A stretch of DNA of 64,000 nt, taken from positions 1-64,000 of the forward strand of contig CAVSZI010000003.1 of assembly GCA_963732345.1 (NCBI GenBank), in the 5' to 3' direction. Position 1 is the first letter of the stretch. Every line of letters starts with the position of its first letter. Below the pieces are notes generated by a model, which did not search any database, was not told the DNA's origin, and saw only the letters and a list, made by a program, of their open reading frames with translations. A program made the translations under genes and the position numbers. Origin of the DNA: Bog-532 sp963732345. Its GTDB lineage: Bacteria; Actinomycetota; Actinomycetes; Streptosporangiales; Streptosporangiaceae. This document shows positions 29,828 to 39,229 of this stretch, one piece after another.

Positions 29828-31322
29828 GTGACGACCAGTGATCTCGGCCTTGTCCTGCTCACCGGATCCGGGGTGGTGCTCGCGGCGATCGTGGCGGCCC
29901 GGCTCGCTCATGGAATCGGCCTGCCGGGCCTGCTCGTCTTCCTCGGTTTCGGCCTGGCCCTCGGTGAGGCGGGGGTTGGCGTGCGGTTTGATAACGCCGG
30001 GCTGGCGCAGGCTCTGGGGCTCAGCGCGCTGGTGCTGATCCTCGCCGAAGGCGGCCTGACGACCAGCTGGGCGCACGCGCGTACCGCGGCTCCTGCCGCG
30101 CTAAGCCTGGCCACGGCCGGGGTGGCTGTGAGTATCCTGGTGGTCGCCGTGGCCACTCGCTGGCTGCTGCACCTTGGCTGGCGGGACGCGCTGCTGCTCG
30201 GCGCGGTGCTCGCGCCCACGGACGCCGCGGCGGTGTTCTCGGTGCTGCGCAAGCTGCCGCTGCCGCCCCGGCTGTCCGGGATGCTGGAGGGAGAGTCAGG
30301 GCTTAACGATCCGCCGGCGGTGCTCGCGGTGACCCTGCTCAGCAACCTGGGCCTGGCACGCGCCCTCGCCGGGGCTGATCGCTGCTGAGGTGGTTTACGG
30401 GCTGGCCGCCGGCGCCGCGATCGGGCTGCTGGCAGGACTGGCCGGTGCCTCCGGGCTGCGGCGAGTGGCCTTGCCGGCCTCTGGACTGTACCCGATCGCG
30501 ATCCTGGCGCTCATCGTCGCCAGCTACGGGGTGGCGTCGCTGGCACACGCGAGTGGCCTCCTGGCCGTCTACGTGTCCGCGCTGGTGCTGGGCAATGCCC
30601 GGCTGCCGCACGGCCCGGCGATCCGCGGCTTTGCCGAAGGCGTCGCCTGGCTGGCCCAGATCGGGCTGTTTGTGATGCTCGGTCTGCTCGCCTCCCCGTC
30701 ACGGCTGCCCGGGCAGATCCTGCCGGCGGTGATCGCGGGGTCGGTGCTCGTGCTGCTGGCCCGGCCGATCGCGGTGGCCGTCGCGACGCTGCCGCTGCGG
30801 GTGCCCCGGCGCCAGCAGGCGTTTCTGTCCTGGGCCGGGCTGCGCGGCGCGGTCCCGATCGTGCTGGCCACGATCCCGGTGAACGCTCGCGTGCCCGGGG
30901 CCACCCGCCTGTTCGACGTGGTGTTCATCGTCGTGGTAATGAATATCCTGCTGCAGGGCACCACCCTGCCGTGGGCCGCGCGGCGGCTGCGGGTGACCGC
31001 ACCGGCCGAACCGCTCGATGTGGATGTCGAGGCGGCGCCGCTGGAGGCGCTGCACGCCGACCTGCTCCAGGTCCAGATCCCGCCCGGGTCGCGGCTGCAT
31101 GGCGTGGAAATCCTCGAACTGCGGCTGCCGGCCCAGGCGAACGTGGCCCTGATCGTCCGCGGCGGGCAAGGGTTCGTCCCCGGCCCCTCTACGATGCTGC
31201 TCTCGGGTGACCGGCTGCTCATCGTGGCGTCGGCCACGGTCCGGGACCAGACCGAGCGGCGGCTACGGGCGGTCGGCCGCGCCGGCAAACTCGCCGGGTG
31301 GTTCGGCGAACATGGTCTATGA
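29828..31322 (+). pseudogene. Potassium/proton antiporter (NhaP2/CvrA-like), split by frameshift
   Basis: A CPA1-type antiporter with a C-terminal TrkA_C ligand-binding domain. GTG 29828 starts VTTSDLGLVLLTGSGVVL; TM helices follow, with LAPTDAAAVFSVLR (the conserved Asp of the ion site) and EGESGLNDPPAV. The first frame stops at 30388. The other frame (APSPGLIAAEVVYG) enters within about 10 bases near 30365 and runs through more TM helices, LSWAGLRGAVPIVLA and a TrkA_C domain (PPGSRLHGVEILELRLP) to 31322. One base would restore the full protein of about 498 residues. It is either a recent pseudogene or a sequencing error. A second, partial copy lies at 42950. Confidence 0.85.
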
Positions 31323-31844
31323 GCCCGGTGACGCGCTTGCGCGGGAGCGGCCGGCGATGACCCGCTCACGCCGGCGGTCTGGCCGCCGCTCCCTCCTCCT
31401 GAGCTGAGCATCGCAAGAGGGTCCGACATTTCCGCTGCCCGCTTGATGCCGAGATGCCGAGATGCCGAGGGTGCGCGTCAGATTTGTAGGTAACCAAGAT
31501 CATCTTCACGACGCGGCTGGTCAGGCGACGCTCGTCTGGTTATGCAAGTACCACCCAGACGGTCGGCTCATGGGCCATCGCCGCTGGTGACGGGCTCCGG
31601 TTCCGTCGGCGGCGTCGACCCCGCCAGTTCGCCGACGGCCCTGACCAGGGCTTTTGCGTCTGGTGCAACAATCACAACTGCAGAAAGCGTCCTACCAGCC
31701 AAAACGCTGAGGACCCTACATTATTCACGTGCACCATGAGCTTAAGCTTAGAGCTCGCGCGGATTGGTGTGATCTGCAAGGCTTCGGCGTGTCCTGAGAC
31801 GGGACAGGCACAGGTTCCGTGATCATCGGAGTTCTCTACGCTCT
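31323..31844. other. Gene-free stretch with short tandem repeat
   Basis: No gene is supported over about 520 bases. GATGCCGA is repeated at 31445-31469. The 3' end precedes an IS5-type transposase start and may contain its left terminal sequence. Confidence 0.4.
31445..31469. repeat. 8-bp tandem repeat (GATGCCGA x3)
   Basis: Three exact copies of GATGCCGA, ending in GGG. The third of several short triplications in the window. Confidence 0.75.
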
Positions 31845-32318
31845 GTGATCACGGGAGTCCCTGTGCCCGCGATCCCATCATGGCTGCTGGAGCCCCTCTG
31901 GGACCAGTTCGCCGCGCTGCTGCCCGACCGCCCGGTCTATGACCCCTCGCACTCGCTGGGCTGCCACAAGCCGCGGATCGGCAACCGGATCATCTTCGAA
32001 AAGCTCATCCAGGTCCTGCGGTTCGGCTGCTCGTATGCCTCCATCGCCGACCGCGCCTGCGGTGCCACCACGATCCGGGATCGCCGCGACGAGTGGATCA
32101 AGGCCGGGATCTTCACGGAGCTGAAGACGATCGCGCGGGAGTCCTATGACCGCATCGTCGGCCTGGTCGGCCTTGGCGATGCACCCGTCGACGGCGAGGT
32201 CGGCCAGGACTCCGTCGACATCGACGGCGAGCTGGCCCAGCCCGACGCTGACGGCTACCGCCCTCTGCGCCTGGCCGCTACCGGTACTGACCCGGCTGGG
32301 CCGCTGGACGTGCCCTGA
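31845..32318 (+). pseudogene. IS5-family transposase, N-terminal fragment
   Basis: From GTG 31845: PAIPSWLLEPLWDQFAALLP, HSLGCHKPRIGNRIIFEKL, IQVLRFGCSYASIADRAC and RRDEWIKAGIF. This is the N-terminal third of an IS5-group transposase. The first catalytic Asp region has been reached (DAPVDGEV) but the frame is lost there, and no second half follows. It ends in sequence unlike any transposase. Confidence 0.7.
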
Positions 32319-32415
32319 TCGCACGGTCCGCGCTCCTGCCCGGCCGGGTTCCGGCCGCCACATGCGGATCTCGTCGTCGAGGTCATCGAGGTCGCCGCCG
32401 CGCACGTCGCTCCGC

Positions 32416-32745
32416 GCCGCGGCCAAAAACATCTGCCCCCACACCGGCCGGGCCCGCCTCAGCTACGACCGCGCCCGGATCCTGCCCGACCAGTACACCC
32501 GCACGCCCACCGCGCCGGACGGGACCTGCATCAGCTGCGCCACTTCCGCCGCCACCCACCACCGAGAGGCCAACGCCGGACTGTAACTGATCATGGCCAA
32601 GGGTCGGTGGCGCAACCCGCGTACCGCCATGCGCTATGTCAAGCCTGGCGCCGTTGCCCCTCGCCGAGGTCACCGGACTGCTCGACACCGCCCCGCGCCG
32701 ACGCGGCCGACCAAGCGGACCCCAACCCCTAGATCAACCGCTTAG
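32416..32745 (+). pseudogene. Tyrosine recombinase C-terminal remnant
   Basis: Across frames the text reads YDRARILPDQYTR, then a box like HQLRHSAATHxxEA, LIMAKGRWRNPRTAMRYVKPG and TELLDTAPRR. This matches the C-terminal catalytic part of a phage-type integrase (Arg, His and Tyr boxes, the Tyr in AMRYVKPG). The HxLRH box is disrupted by frame changes and an in-frame stop. The N-terminal two thirds are absent. Confidence 0.55.
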
Positions 32746-32805
32746 CGTTGTTCTTGGGCTGGGCACTACAGGCTGCCCTTATGAGCACGGCGAAGATGCT
32801 GAGCG

Positions 32806-33243
32806 TTACCGCCCACGCCCAGCTCGCCGCGAATCCGGGCGTGCGGCGGCGGCCGGCCGCGGGATGGCCGGGGCGTCACAGCGCGGGCAGTACCGGGTCT
32901 CGGGCAGGACGGTCAGCAGCCCCGCCGGGATCACCGCCACGCACTGCTCGCAGCGGCCGAAGCTCCCCGCGGCCAGCCGGGCCAGCGCCTCGTCGGTGTC
33001 CGCCAGTTTCCGGCGGGCCGCGACGGTGCTGCGGAGCAGTCGCTCCACCTCACGCTGGCCCGCCGCGCCGCGGCCAGCCGGGGCGGCCGCGGCCGCCCCG
33101 TGATAGGCCAGCGACAGCCTGGTGACCTCATACAGCCGGGCCCGCCAGCGGGCCTCAAGCAGCGCCCGCCAGTGCGGGGCATCCGTCGCGGCGGGCCGTA
33201 CCGTGGCTACCACCGCCGGGCTGATGAGTTCTTCTCGGAGCAT
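32806..33243 (-). CDS. DksA/TraR-type C4 zinc-finger protein
   Basis: ATG 33243 gives a 145-residue protein with a helical N-terminal half (LLRSTVAARRKLADTDEALARL) and the C4 motif RCEQC...RYCPRC typical of DksA/TraR proteins. Such proteins bind in the RNA polymerase secondary channel and adjust transcription under stress. The coiled-coil tip of Escherichia coli DksA (two Asp) is not evident. The C-terminus is basic. It overlaps the end of the small membrane-protein gene upstream by 37 bases, suggesting co-transcription, and it is divergent from the kdpE-like gene. The longer frame to 33477 is not supported by a start signal. Confidence 0.8.
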   Translation of the reverse strand: MLREELISPAVVATVRPAATDAPHWRALLEARWRARLYEVTRLSLAYHGAAAAAPAGRGAAGQREVERLLRSTVAARRKLADTDEALARLAAGSFGRCEQCVAVIPAGLLTVLPETRYCPRCDAPAIPRPAAAARPDSRRAGRGR

Positions 33244-33401
33244 TGCGTGTCCTGTGGGTCGCGATGGACGGCCGGTTCCTGATCCGCCGGTCCGTGCCGC
33301 AAGGCGGCGCGGCGGGAGCGCAGCAGCCGGATGCAGACGGCGAACAGGACCGCACCGAACAAGACCCACGGTGCTGCCGCGATCAGGTCGATGCCGGTCA
33401 T
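33207..33401 (-). CDS. Small single-TM protein
   Basis: ATG 33401 gives a 64-residue protein with one strong TM helix (LIAAAPWVLFGAVLFAVCIR) at residues 5-24 and a hydrophilic C-terminus. Similar very small proteins beginning MTGIDxIAAAPW are, as far as I recall, common next to such genes in actinomycetes but have no assigned role. Its 3' end overlaps the start of the DksA-like gene, so translational coupling is likely. Confidence 0.55.
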   Translation of the reverse strand: MTGIDLIAAAPWVLFGAVLFAVCIRLLRSRRAALRHGPADQEPAVHRDPQDTQCSEKNSSARRW

Positions 33402-33600
33402 CTGCGCCGTCCTTGCTGCCGGTGTGCTGTCCTGGCCAGTGCACCCGGTGCCGGTGACCGGCCGGTGGAGTTGACATGGTGGCGATGTGGAGATGCCGGG
33501 CCGGGCCGACACGGCCGCGGCGCTTACTGGTCGGCCGGGGGACGCGGCGGCGACCCTGGAGACGCCCGGGCGGCGCTCGCGCGAGGGCAGGTGAACGGCG

Positions 33601-34290
33601 GTGGCGACGGTGCTGATCGTGGAGGATGAGCGCAAGCTGCGGGACTTCGTCCGGTCCAATCTCGAGCGGGCCGGATGCATCGTGCTGCCGACCGGGTCCG
33701 GTGTCGAGGCGATCGCGATGGCGGCAGAGGCCGCACCGGACCTGGTCGTTCTGGACCTCGGGCTGCCGGACGTGCCCGGCGAGACCGTGGCCCGCGAGCT
33801 CCGCGCCGCGGCCACGCCGATCTTGATGCTGACGGCCAAGAGCGCGCAGGAAGACCGGATCCGGGGCCTGGAACTGGGCGCCGATGACTACGTGACCAAG
33901 CCGTTCAGCCCGCGCGAACTGGTCCTGCGGGTCCAGGCGATCCTGCGCCGCGGCGGATCAGCCGCCGATCAGGGCGTGACCAGTTACGGAGGCGGTGCGC
34001 TGGTGATCGACGAGGCGCAGCGCCTGGTCACGGTGCGCGGCGGGACCGTCAGCCTCACGCCGACCGAATGGGGTGTCCTGGTGGCGCTGGCGACCGTGCC
34101 GGGCCGGGTCTATTCGCGGTTCGAGCTGATCAACCGGGTCCGTGGATATGAGTTCGAGGGGTACGAGCGCACCGTCGACTCGCATGTGAAGAACCTGCGC
34201 CGCAAGATCGAGAGCGATCCGGGTCACGCCCTGATCGTGCAGACCGTCCTGGGTGGCAGCTACCGGCTGGGCCTGGCCCGCGATGACTGA
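33601..34290 (+). CDS. kdpE: OmpR-family response regulator, KdpE-like
   Basis: A 229-residue regulator with a receiver domain (VEDE near residue 8, phosphorylated Asp52 in LVVLDLGLPD, Thr78 and Lys100 in YVTKPFSP) and a C-terminal winged helix (LTPTEWGVLVALATVPGRVY, ERTVDSHVKNLRRKIE, VLGGSYRLG). GTG 33601 is the start. The next gene, a histidine kinase, overlaps the stop (ATGACTGA) but is broken after its first helix, leaving this regulator without an obvious partner. The kdpE symbol is a family resemblance; no kdpFABC genes are nearby. It is divergent from the DksA-like operon. Confidence 0.85.
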   Translation: MATVLIVEDERKLRDFVRSNLERAGCIVLPTGSGVEAIAMAAEAAPDLVVLDLGLPDVPGETVARELRAAATPILMLTAKSAQEDRIRGLELGADDYVTKPFSPRELVLRVQAILRRGGSAADQGVTSYGGGALVIDEAQRLVTVRGGTVSLTPTEWGVLVALATVPGRVYSRFELINRVRGYEFEGYERTVDSHVKNLRRKIESDPGHALIVQTVLGGSYRLGLARDD

Positions 34291-34415
34291 CCAGGCCAGC
34301 CCCCCGGACCCGCCGGACCCGCCGGGCATGCCGGGCCCGTCGGCCCGCGGCGACACGCCCGGCCTGCGGCTCGCCCTGGCGTTCCTGGTGGTCGCGCTGG
34401 CCGCGACAAGCTTGT
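34283..34415 (+). pseudogene. Sensor histidine kinase, N-terminal stub
   Basis: The ATG at 34283 overlaps the regulator stop in the usual ATGACTGA way. A Pro/Gly-rich cytoplasmic start is followed by the first half of a TM helix (GLRLALAFLVVALAA). Then coding character is lost at about 34415. HAMP, HisKA and ATPase domains are missing; the next sensible sequence is the diacylglycerol-kinase-like gene in antisense. Confidence 0.6.
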
Positions 34416-34646
34416 GCGAGGGTTCCTGTGGATCAGCCAACCTTGCGGATAATCCACGACCAGTGCCCTCGCCCGAATCGATCCTGGAGGAAGTACTACG
34501 CCAACGTGACCCGCCGGAGGCTATCGGCAACCCGAACGCGCGGACACCACCGCCCCCGCCAGAGCCTGACACTCTCACCGGCCAGCGGAACCTCAACCAA
34601 TGGTCAGAAACTCATGGCGGACTTTGTGCTTACCTTGGCTGCCGCT

Positions 34647-36035
34647 TCAATCAGCTCTGGGGTAGCTCGATCGCGCATGCCCCGGCCGGTAGCGACGCTG
34701 ACCAGGTGCCGGGACTCCTCGGCCAGCCGGCGGGCGGAGCTTCGGCGGGGCGCAAGCGGGAGGCGGACGACCAGCGCTCCTGGCCGGGTGACGAACCGCA
34801 GCGGTGGTGTCGAGGGTCGCCGGTTCGCCGTCGAGGCCGGCTCGCATCGGGCCGTTGGCGTCTATGGTCAGTGCCGGGGCACTCCACCGGGAGTATCCCG
34901 GCGACAGGTGTCCGCGGCCGAACAGCTCCAGCCAGGCCAGCCGCGCGGCGGCGGGGCCGTCATCGACCCGGACGGTCAGCACACCGAGCGACCCCGAGTC
35001 CAGCCGCGGACGCCAGGCGCTGTGCCCCAGGCCGCCGAGCCGGTAGGGGTTGTTGGACACCAGCAGCGCGTGGGCCCCGGCATGTTCCGCGCCGTCCGGC
35101 GCATGGAAGCGCAGCGGCAACGGCGCAGCGCCGGGCCCGATCAGGTCGGGCAATTCGTCCAGGACTGCCCGCACCTTGGAGCGCCGGTAATGCCGTGACC
35201 TGACCATCGCCGCGTAGATGCCGAGCGAGACGTTGTTCACGAACGCCCGGCCGTTGACCTCGGCCAGGTCTACCCGGACCTCCACCCCGCGCCGGAAGGC
35301 CGTCATCGCGTATGCCAGGTCGCTGGGGTCCAGGCCGAGGTCGAGAGCGAAGTGGTTGCGGGTGCCGGCCGGCACGCACACGAAGGGCAGCCCGTGCCGG
35401 GCCGCCACCGCCGCTACCGGGGCCATCGATCCGTCACCGCCGGCGACGCCGAGCACACCGGCACCCCCGGCCACCAGGTCCTCGGCCAGCTCACCCAGGT
35501 CATCCCCCGGCCGCATCGGGACGACGTCCGCCCCCGACTGGCGGGCCAGGGCGGCGAGGCCGAGGCGGGCCGCCTTCCCGCTGCCGGAGCCGGGATTGAG
35601 CAGCAGGACAGCGCGGCCAGCACCGGTCACCTGAGCCCCGCGGCTGCGGCCGCCGCGCCGCGGACGCCGCCCCGCCGGTCGCAGCGCGAACCGGGCCGAG
35701 GCCATCGAGAACCCGAACAAGACCATCGCGGCCAGCAACGCTGCCGGCCGGTGCGCCAGCACGTGCAGCACCGGTGCCACCACCGCGACCAGCACGATCA
35801 GGCCGGCCAGCACCCGGGCCAGCCCACGCCGGGTCACCACATGCCACCCGGCGATCACCGCAGCCGGCAGCGCTACCAGGATGCCCAGCATCGACCACGG
35901 GTGAACGCGCACCGCAGCGCACATCACCACCAGCGCCGCCACCGCGGATCCCAACGCCACGACGGCAGCCGCGCGGTACACACGATCCGTCCCGGCCACG
36001 CCCGCCCCATGCTCAGTTCCTGCCCTCACGCCCAT
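34647..36035 (-). CDS. Membrane protein with diacylglycerol kinase catalytic domain, C-terminal frameshift
   Basis: ATG 36035 starts a protein with an N-terminal block of about four TM helices (VVALGSAVAALVVMCAAV, MLGILVALPAAVIAGW, VLAGLIVLVAVVAPVLHVL, LLAAMVLFGFSMASA). A DAGK-type domain follows, with LLLNPGSGSGKA, LGVAGGDGSMAPVA, CVPAGTRNHFALDLGL and FVNNVSLGIYAAMV. It should phosphorylate a lipid on the inner membrane face. Near 34810 the normal ending (LRFVTRPGALVVRLPL and on) switches to another frame that would stop at 34604; the frame as given ends at 34647 with about 50 aberrant residues. The catalytic part is complete, so activity is possible. The exact lipid is unknown. Confidence 0.8.
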   Translation of the reverse strand: MGVRAGTEHGAGVAGTDRVYRAAAVVALGSAVAALVVMCAAVRVHPWSMLGILVALPAAVIAGWHVVTRRGLARVLAGLIVLVAVVAPVLHVLAHRPAALLAAMVLFGFSMASARFALRPAGRRPRRGGRSRGAQVTGAGRAVLLLNPGSGSGKAARLGLAALARQSGADVVPMRPGDDLGELAEDLVAGGAGVLGVAGGDGSMAPVAAVAARHGLPFVCVPAGTRNHFALDLGLDPSDLAYAMTAFRRGVEVRVDLAEVNGRAFVNNVSLGIYAAMVRSRHYRRSKVRAVLDELPDLIGPGAAPLPLRFHAPDGAEHAGAHALLVSNNPYRLGGLGHSAWRPRLDSGSLGVLTVRVDDGPAAARLAWLELFGRGHLSPGYSRWSAPALTIDANGPMRAGLDGEPATLDTTAAVRHPARSAGRPPPACAPPKLRPPAGRGVPAPGQRRYRPGHARSSYPRAD

Positions 36036-36830
36036 CGTCGCGCATTCGCGGGTCGCCACCGCCGCCGTGTCCCCAAAGCCGCCGCAGCGATGACATTGGT
36101 TTGCGTCTGACGTCGTGAACCAGTTCCCGGCGGACATACCCGGCCACCAGCCCCGCGTGCCGGACCGGACTGGGCGCCGATCACGTCGAATCGGATCACG
36201 AACCCGGCCGGGAAGAAGGCTGGCGGCCGGTGGCGCCGAGCGAGAAGTCCGAGGTGTACGTCTCGGTGCTGACCGGGCAGGCCACGCAGGCGCTGGCGGC
36301 CTCAACGCGCGGGATGGGCCGGACAGACGGTCCTGGCCCGGGCCGTGGCCTGGCCTGCCATAGCTGTTATGAGGACGCCTGCCCGCAGCCGTGCGCGCTG
36401 TGCGGCACCTAGGACGGGCGCTGCGGCCGCGCCGGGCGGGCCCGCAGCGGCCGGCGCGGCGAGCACGGTGACCGCCGTCCCCGGAGAGATTGGCCATGAT
36501 GACGTGACCCGGTGCCGGTCGCAGCCGGGCGGCTGCCCTGCGCGGCCCGGCTGACCGGGCTGCCACTACGCTGACCACGCCGAAGCTCACCGGAGCGCAC
36601 ATCGAGCAACTCGGCGGCCCGGCCTGGCGTGGAATATGTCACTGCCGGCGACGACCACAAAGTGCGAGCTGAGGCCATCCGCCAAGCCCGCCCTGCCTGG
36701 CCCGGGACAAGCCCGGCTCCGCCGGCTTGCCCGGCGCACCGGCAGAATCGCCCGCTTCGGCGCCCCGGCGATGCTGGCGAACTGAACGCGCTCGTGTAAC
36801 GCAGCGCCAGACATAGCGCAGAATGAGTGC
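36036..36830. other. Gene-free stretch upstream of P1B ATPase
   Basis: About 800 bases without a supported gene. A short plus-strand frame at 36230-36412 (PSEKSEVYVSVLTGQATQA, then a Cys-rich end) has weak coding look but no match that I recognise. The region upstream of 36831 should hold the ATPase promoter. Confidence 0.35.
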
Positions 36831-39194
36831 ATGGCCCGGTTGCGTGAGAGCAAGGAGATGGCGCTGTTCGCCGTGTCCAGCGTGCTGCTGCTGGCGGGTG
36901 GTGTGGCGTGGTTGCTGGCTGCCGGGACGCCCGCGAGGGTCTTGTGGATCGCCGGCACCGTGCTGGGCCTTGTCTTTGCGGTGTCCTGGGTAGTCGGCGC
37001 GATCCGGCGCCACCAGCCGAGCGTCGACGTCATCGCGGTGCTCGCGCTGGCCGGTGCCCTGGCGGTCGGGGAGCCGTTCGCCGGCGCTGTGATCACGGTG
37101 ATGCTCGCCAGCGGGCAGCTGCTGGAGGCGCGGGCGTCCGCGCGGGCGCGGCGCGAGCTGAGCCTGCTGGCCGAGCGGGCCCCGCGCACGGCCCGGCGCC
37201 GCGTCGAGGGCGGCGTCGTGGAGGTCGCGGTGGACGACGTCGTTCCCGGTGACCGGCTGCTGGTGGGCGCGGGAGGGATCGTCCCGGTGGACGGGCGGCT
37301 CCTCAGCCCGGCCGTGCTGGATGAGTCCGCGCTGACGGGGGAGTCGCGGCCGGCGGAGCGGATCGCCGGCGAGGACGTCCGCAGCGGCGTGGTCAACGCG
37401 GGCCAGCCGATCGAGCTTGTCGCGACGGCGGCGGCCGCGGAGTCCACCTACGCCGGGGTGGTGCGCCTGGTTGAGCAGGCGCAGGCCGCCTCGGCGCCGT
37501 TCGTCCGCGCCGCCGACCGGTTCGCCGTTCTGTTTGTCCCGTTTACGCTCGTCCTCGCGGCAGCGGCCTGGGCGCTCAGCGCGGACCCGGTCCGCGCCGT
37601 CGCGGTGCTGGTGGTCGCGACGCCGTGCCCGCTGCTGCTCGCGGCCCCGATCGCGATCGTGTCCGGCCTGTCCCGCGCCGCGCGCATCGGCGTCGTCGTC
37701 AAGGGCGGCGGCGCCCTGGAACGGCTGGCCGCGGGGCGGGTGATGCTCTTTGACAAGACTGGCACGCTGACCCAGGGGCGGCCGGGGCTGGCCGACGTCG
37801 TCACGGCGGGCGGCGAGATGGGCGCGGATGAGCTGCTGCGGCTCGCCGCCTCGCTCGACCAGGTATCGGCGCATGTCCTGGCGAGCGCCATCGTCACCGC
37901 CGCCACCAGCCGGGGGCTTGCGCTGCAGATGCCGGCCGACGTCCGGGAGGTGCACGGCTACGGCCTGGAGGGGACCGTCGGCACTCACCGGGTCAGGCTC
38001 GGCAAGGCCACCTGGATCGTCGGCGGCGAGCCGCCGCGGTGGGTGCGCCAGGTGCGGCGGCGCGCTGACCTGGACGGCTCGCTGACGGTCTTCGCCGCCG
38101 TCGACGACGAGCCCGCCGGCGCCTTCCTCCTGCAGGACCCGATCCGGCCCGACGCGCCCCGGATGGTGCGCGCGCTGCGCGAGGCCGGCGTCACGCGTGT
38201 CGTCCTGGTCACCGGCGACCGCGCGGACATCGCGGACATGGTCGGGCGCGTCGTGGGCGTCGACACCGTGCTGGCCGGCTGTGACCCCGCCGACAAGCTC
38301 GCGGCGATCGAACGCGAGTCGGCGCACGGTGCGACGATCATGGTCGGGGACGGGGTCAACGACGCTCCCGCGCTCGCGGCGGCCGGCGCCGGGGTGGCCC
38401 TCGCCGCGCGCGGGGCCACCGCGTCGTCCGAGGCGGCCGACGTCGTTCTCACCGTCGACCGGATCGACGCCCTGGCCGACGCGATCCTCATCGCGCGCCG
38501 TTCGAAGCGGATCGCCCTGCAGGCCGTCCTCATCGGCATGGGCCTGTCGCTCGTGGCGATGATCGCCGCGGCGGCCGGGCTCCTGCAGCCGGCGGCGGGC
38601 GCGCTCCTGCAAGAGGTCATCGACGTGCTGGCGATCGGTATCGCGCTGCGGGCCGTGCTGCCCGGCGCGGTCCACACGATCGCGATGCCGCCCGCCGACG
38701 TCGCCACCGCGCTCCGGCTGCGGGCCGAGCACGACGCCGTGGCGCCAGCGGTCGAGCAGATCCGGTCGGTGGCGAACGGGCTGCCGGCGCGCGACTGCGA
38801 CCTCGCCCCGGTGCGCACACTGCTGGACCTGCTGGAGGGCAAAGTGCTCCCGCACGAGCGGGCCGACGAGGCGCTGCTCGTCCCCCTGGTGGCCCGGGCG
38901 CTCGACGGAACGGACGCGACGGCGGCGATGAGCCGCACCCATGCGGAGATCGAGCACCAGGTCAGCCAGCTGCACCGGCTTCTGGCCGGCCTCGGCAACG
39001 AGACCGTGCAGCCCGAGGACGTCATCGAACTCCGGCGCCTGCTCTACGGGCTGTACGCCGTGCTCCGGCTGCACAACGCACAAGAGGAAGAGAGCGCCTT
39101 CAGCCTCGTGCCCAACGGGGCCGCGACCAGCCAGCCCGCTACCGGGGCTGCAGCCGCCCCCGAGCCGGCCCCCGGCGGCCGGCGTCCTGATTAG
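36831..39194 (+). CDS. P1B-type metal ATPase with C-terminal hemerythrin-like domain
   Basis: A 787-residue fusion. Residues 1-620 form a heavy-metal pump without N-terminal metal-binding domains: TM block, TGE at 169-171, ion-site motif TPCPLL (Cys266), DKTGT (Asp308), a nucleotide domain where the usual His-Pro is His-Val (SAHVLA, near 347), and GDGVND at 506-511. About residues 630-765 form a helical His/Glu-rich domain (LPHERADE, MSRTHAEIEHQV, LRLHNAQEEE) like the hemerythrin HHE fold, which binds a di-iron centre, O2 or NO. The pump could be gated by metal or redox state through this tail. CPC/CPx-type motifs with His-Val occur in several P1B subgroups, so the metal is not predictable. 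ATG 36831 is used. Confidence 0.85.
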   Translation: MARLRESKEMALFAVSSVLLLAGGVAWLLAAGTPARVLWIAGTVLGLVFAVSWVVGAIRRHQPSVDVIAVLALAGALAVGEPFAGAVITVMLASGQLLEARASARARRELSLLAERAPRTARRRVEGGVVEVAVDDVVPGDRLLVGAGGIVPVDGRLLSPAVLDESALTGESRPAERIAGEDVRSGVVNAGQPIELVATAAAAESTYAGVVRLVEQAQAASAPFVRAADRFAVLFVPFTLVLAAAAWALSADPVRAVAVLVVATPCPLLLAAPIAIVSGLSRAARIGVVVKGGGALERLAAGRVMLFDKTGTLTQGRPGLADVVTAGGEMGADELLRLAASLDQVSAHVLASAIVTAATSRGLALQMPADVREVHGYGLEGTVGTHRVRLGKATWIVGGEPPRWVRQVRRRADLDGSLTVFAAVDDEPAGAFLLQDPIRPDAPRMVRALREAGVTRVVLVTGDRADIADMVGRVVGVDTVLAGCDPADKLAAIERESAHGATIMVGDGVNDAPALAAAGAGVALAARGATASSEAADVVLTVDRIDALADAILIARRSKRIALQAVLIGMGLSLVAMIAAAAGLLQPAAGALLQEVIDVLAIGIALRAVLPGAVHTIAMPPADVATALRLRAEHDAVAPAVEQIRSVANGLPARDCDLAPVRTLLDLLEGKVLPHERADEALLVPLVARALDGTDATAAMSRTHAEIEHQVSQLHRLLAGLGNETVQPEDVIELRRLLYGLYAVLRLHNAQEEESAFSLVPNGAATSQPATGAAAAPEPAPGGRRPD

Positions 39195-39229
39195 CGCGGG
39201 TTTCCGCACCGGTACTTCGGCCCTTGGGG

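Noticed and set aside
33601..34290. A full kdp potassium-uptake system
   Set aside because: Only a KdpE-like regulator, a kinase stub and a separate DUF4118 protein are present; no kdpA, kdpB or kdpC genes are seen.
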